Origin: Palaemon carinicauda
Lineage: Eukaryota > Arthropoda > Malacostraca > Decapoda > Palaemonidae
Direction: 5' to 3'
Length of the DNA stretch: 64,000 nucleotides
NCBI RefSeq assembly: GCF_036898095.1
Contig: NC_090739.1
Location: 103,313,758-103,377,757, forward strand
Shown here piece after piece: positions 63,465 through 64,000 of the stretch. Position 1 is the first letter of the stretch. Every line of letters starts with the position of its first letter. The notes under the pieces were generated by a model. The model did not search any database and was not told the DNA's origin. It was given only the letters and a program-made list of their open reading frames with translations. A program made the position numbers and the translations under genes.

Positions 63465-64000
63465 TTAGCCTTTTCTGTCCTTGACAGAAAAGGGCTTATT
63501 AGACACCACTGTCTTCGCTGCTGGTTTCGTCGTTACGGTCTTGGTTGGACGGGACTGCTGAGGTGTTGGAGGTTTATAGGGCTTAGTTGTTAAAGCCCTA
63601 TGGAGGAGGGAGTCTCGATGAGACTTCCTCCACCTCTCAGCAGCAAGTTCCACGTCCTTAGGCTCAAACAGATGGGCCCCCTCTAGGGAGGAATGTATGA
63701 GACTATTTATCTCAACGCTTGGGACCTGTTGGTGGAACCTCTCAAACACTGCATCTCGACGTTTCAAGATAGTTTTTGCCCACAAGTTCGAAACTTGGTG
63801 GGCAAGAAACTCGATCATGCGAGTGCCTGAAAGTAAAAAAGTCTCCATTGCCTTCCTGGTACGCTCCTTGGAAAAATCCTCGGCTCGTATCAGGATACCT
63901 TAGGGCTCTAACCAGATGTCCACCAACAAAGGAGCATGCATCGCATACTTAGTGACCTTTTCCTGGTTAAGGACTTCGGCCACCGAGAACGAGACCTTCC
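63465..64000 (-). pseudogene. DIRS gag, partial, continues beyond the window
   Basis: The minus frame reads VSFSVAEVLNQEKVTKYAMH then APLLVDIWLEP, meets an in-frame stop near 63900, and resumes as GILIRAEDFSKERTRKAMET. The 127-codon frame 63465-63848 follows: RMIEFLAHQVSNLWAKTILK, RRDAVFERFHQQVP, HLFEPKDVELAAERWRKSH and a lysine/threonine/proline-rich tail. I assign it as gag, the particle protein, by position before RT and by matches to the relics at 15.4 and 21.0 kb. No zinc knuckle is seen. RT starts about 150 bp downstream in another frame. Confidence 0.65.

Larger units (their letters stand above)
59520..64000 (-). mobile_element. DIRS-like element D with gag, RT, RNase H and tyrosine recombinase (partial)
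   Basis: In minus-strand order: gag (running off the window at 64000), RT, RNase H, tyrosine recombinase and a foldback terminal region at 59520-59823. The combination of RT and a phage-integrase-type recombinase, without DDE integrase or aspartic protease, defines the DIRS order. The element has several frameshifts and an in-frame stop in gag, yet its catalytic residues are largely present. A MITE splits its RT. I see no methyltransferase domain. Such elements insert through a circular DNA intermediate rather than by cut-and-paste integrase. Confidence 0.85.

Overview
The window is eukaryotic repeat-rich DNA. I infer a decapod crustacean (shrimp, prawn or crab) from several signs. There are long (TA)n, (CT)n, (TAA)n and (GT)n microsatellites. 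A dispersed repeat starts at an (ATT)n tract followed by 'acttgctaagctacaaccct'. There are DIRS-type tyrosine-recombinase retroelements, a Ty3/gypsy element and several RTE/Jockey-like LINEs. The repeat families match my recollection of decapod genomes, but the species cannot be fixed from sequence alone. I found no convincing host protein-coding gene, rRNA or intact tRNA. Almost all coding potential belongs to mobile elements in various states of decay.

Layout. 1-7,700: AT-rich DNA with a ~150-bp tandem repeat, a LINE-tail fragment, a SINE-like copy with a tRNA B-box, a dense microsatellite cluster (3.3-4.1 kb) and a degenerate CCTTA array (5.8-6.4 kb). 7,700-26,640: a nest of retroelements. 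It holds a DIRS-like element with inverted ends and only gag-like coding (7.9-11.5 kb) and further DIRS gag relics (15.4-21.2 kb). A decayed Ty3/gypsy element with two LTRs (17,172-20,974) sits inside DIRS gag. A decayed non-LTR element (about 21.5-24.5 kb) sits between DIRS gag and DIRS RT, and the rest of the DIRS pol (RT, RNase H, start of tyrosine recombinase) follows to 26.6 kb. 26,640-34,700: AT-rich DNA without recognisable genes, with one 245-bp (TA)n(GT)n tract. 34,727-36,745: a 5'-truncated RTE-like LINE on the minus strand with a 511-codon RT frame and a 3'UTR hairpin. 37,140-41,253: minisatellites, including an array of 29-bp monomers in a strict 145-bp (5 x 29) higher-order register. 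41,250-49,380: AT-rich DNA with a (CT)n tract, a palindromic foldback and small duplications.

49,381-51,630 is a badly broken RTE-like LINE. 52,984-57,100 is a LINE whose endonuclease half is inverted relative to its RT half. One 9-bp target duplication flanks both halves, and a 12-13 nt element segment is present at both segment ends, which is the signature of twin priming. 57,800-64,000 holds two DIRS-like copies in series on the minus strand. The second has gag, RT, RNase H and a tyrosine recombinase with its H-x-x-R, W and Y residues. Its terminal region is a near-perfect foldback, and its RT gene is split by a 176-bp piggyBac-like MITE at a TTAA site.

The modules of each element act together only within that element (gag packaging, RT/RNase H copying, then endonuclease, integrase or tyrosine recombinase insertion). 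Most copies carry frameshifts, stops or lost catalytic residues and should be inactive. The window's main value is as a record of nested insertion, twin priming, shared LINE tails and satellite growth. I did not find a new cellular system.
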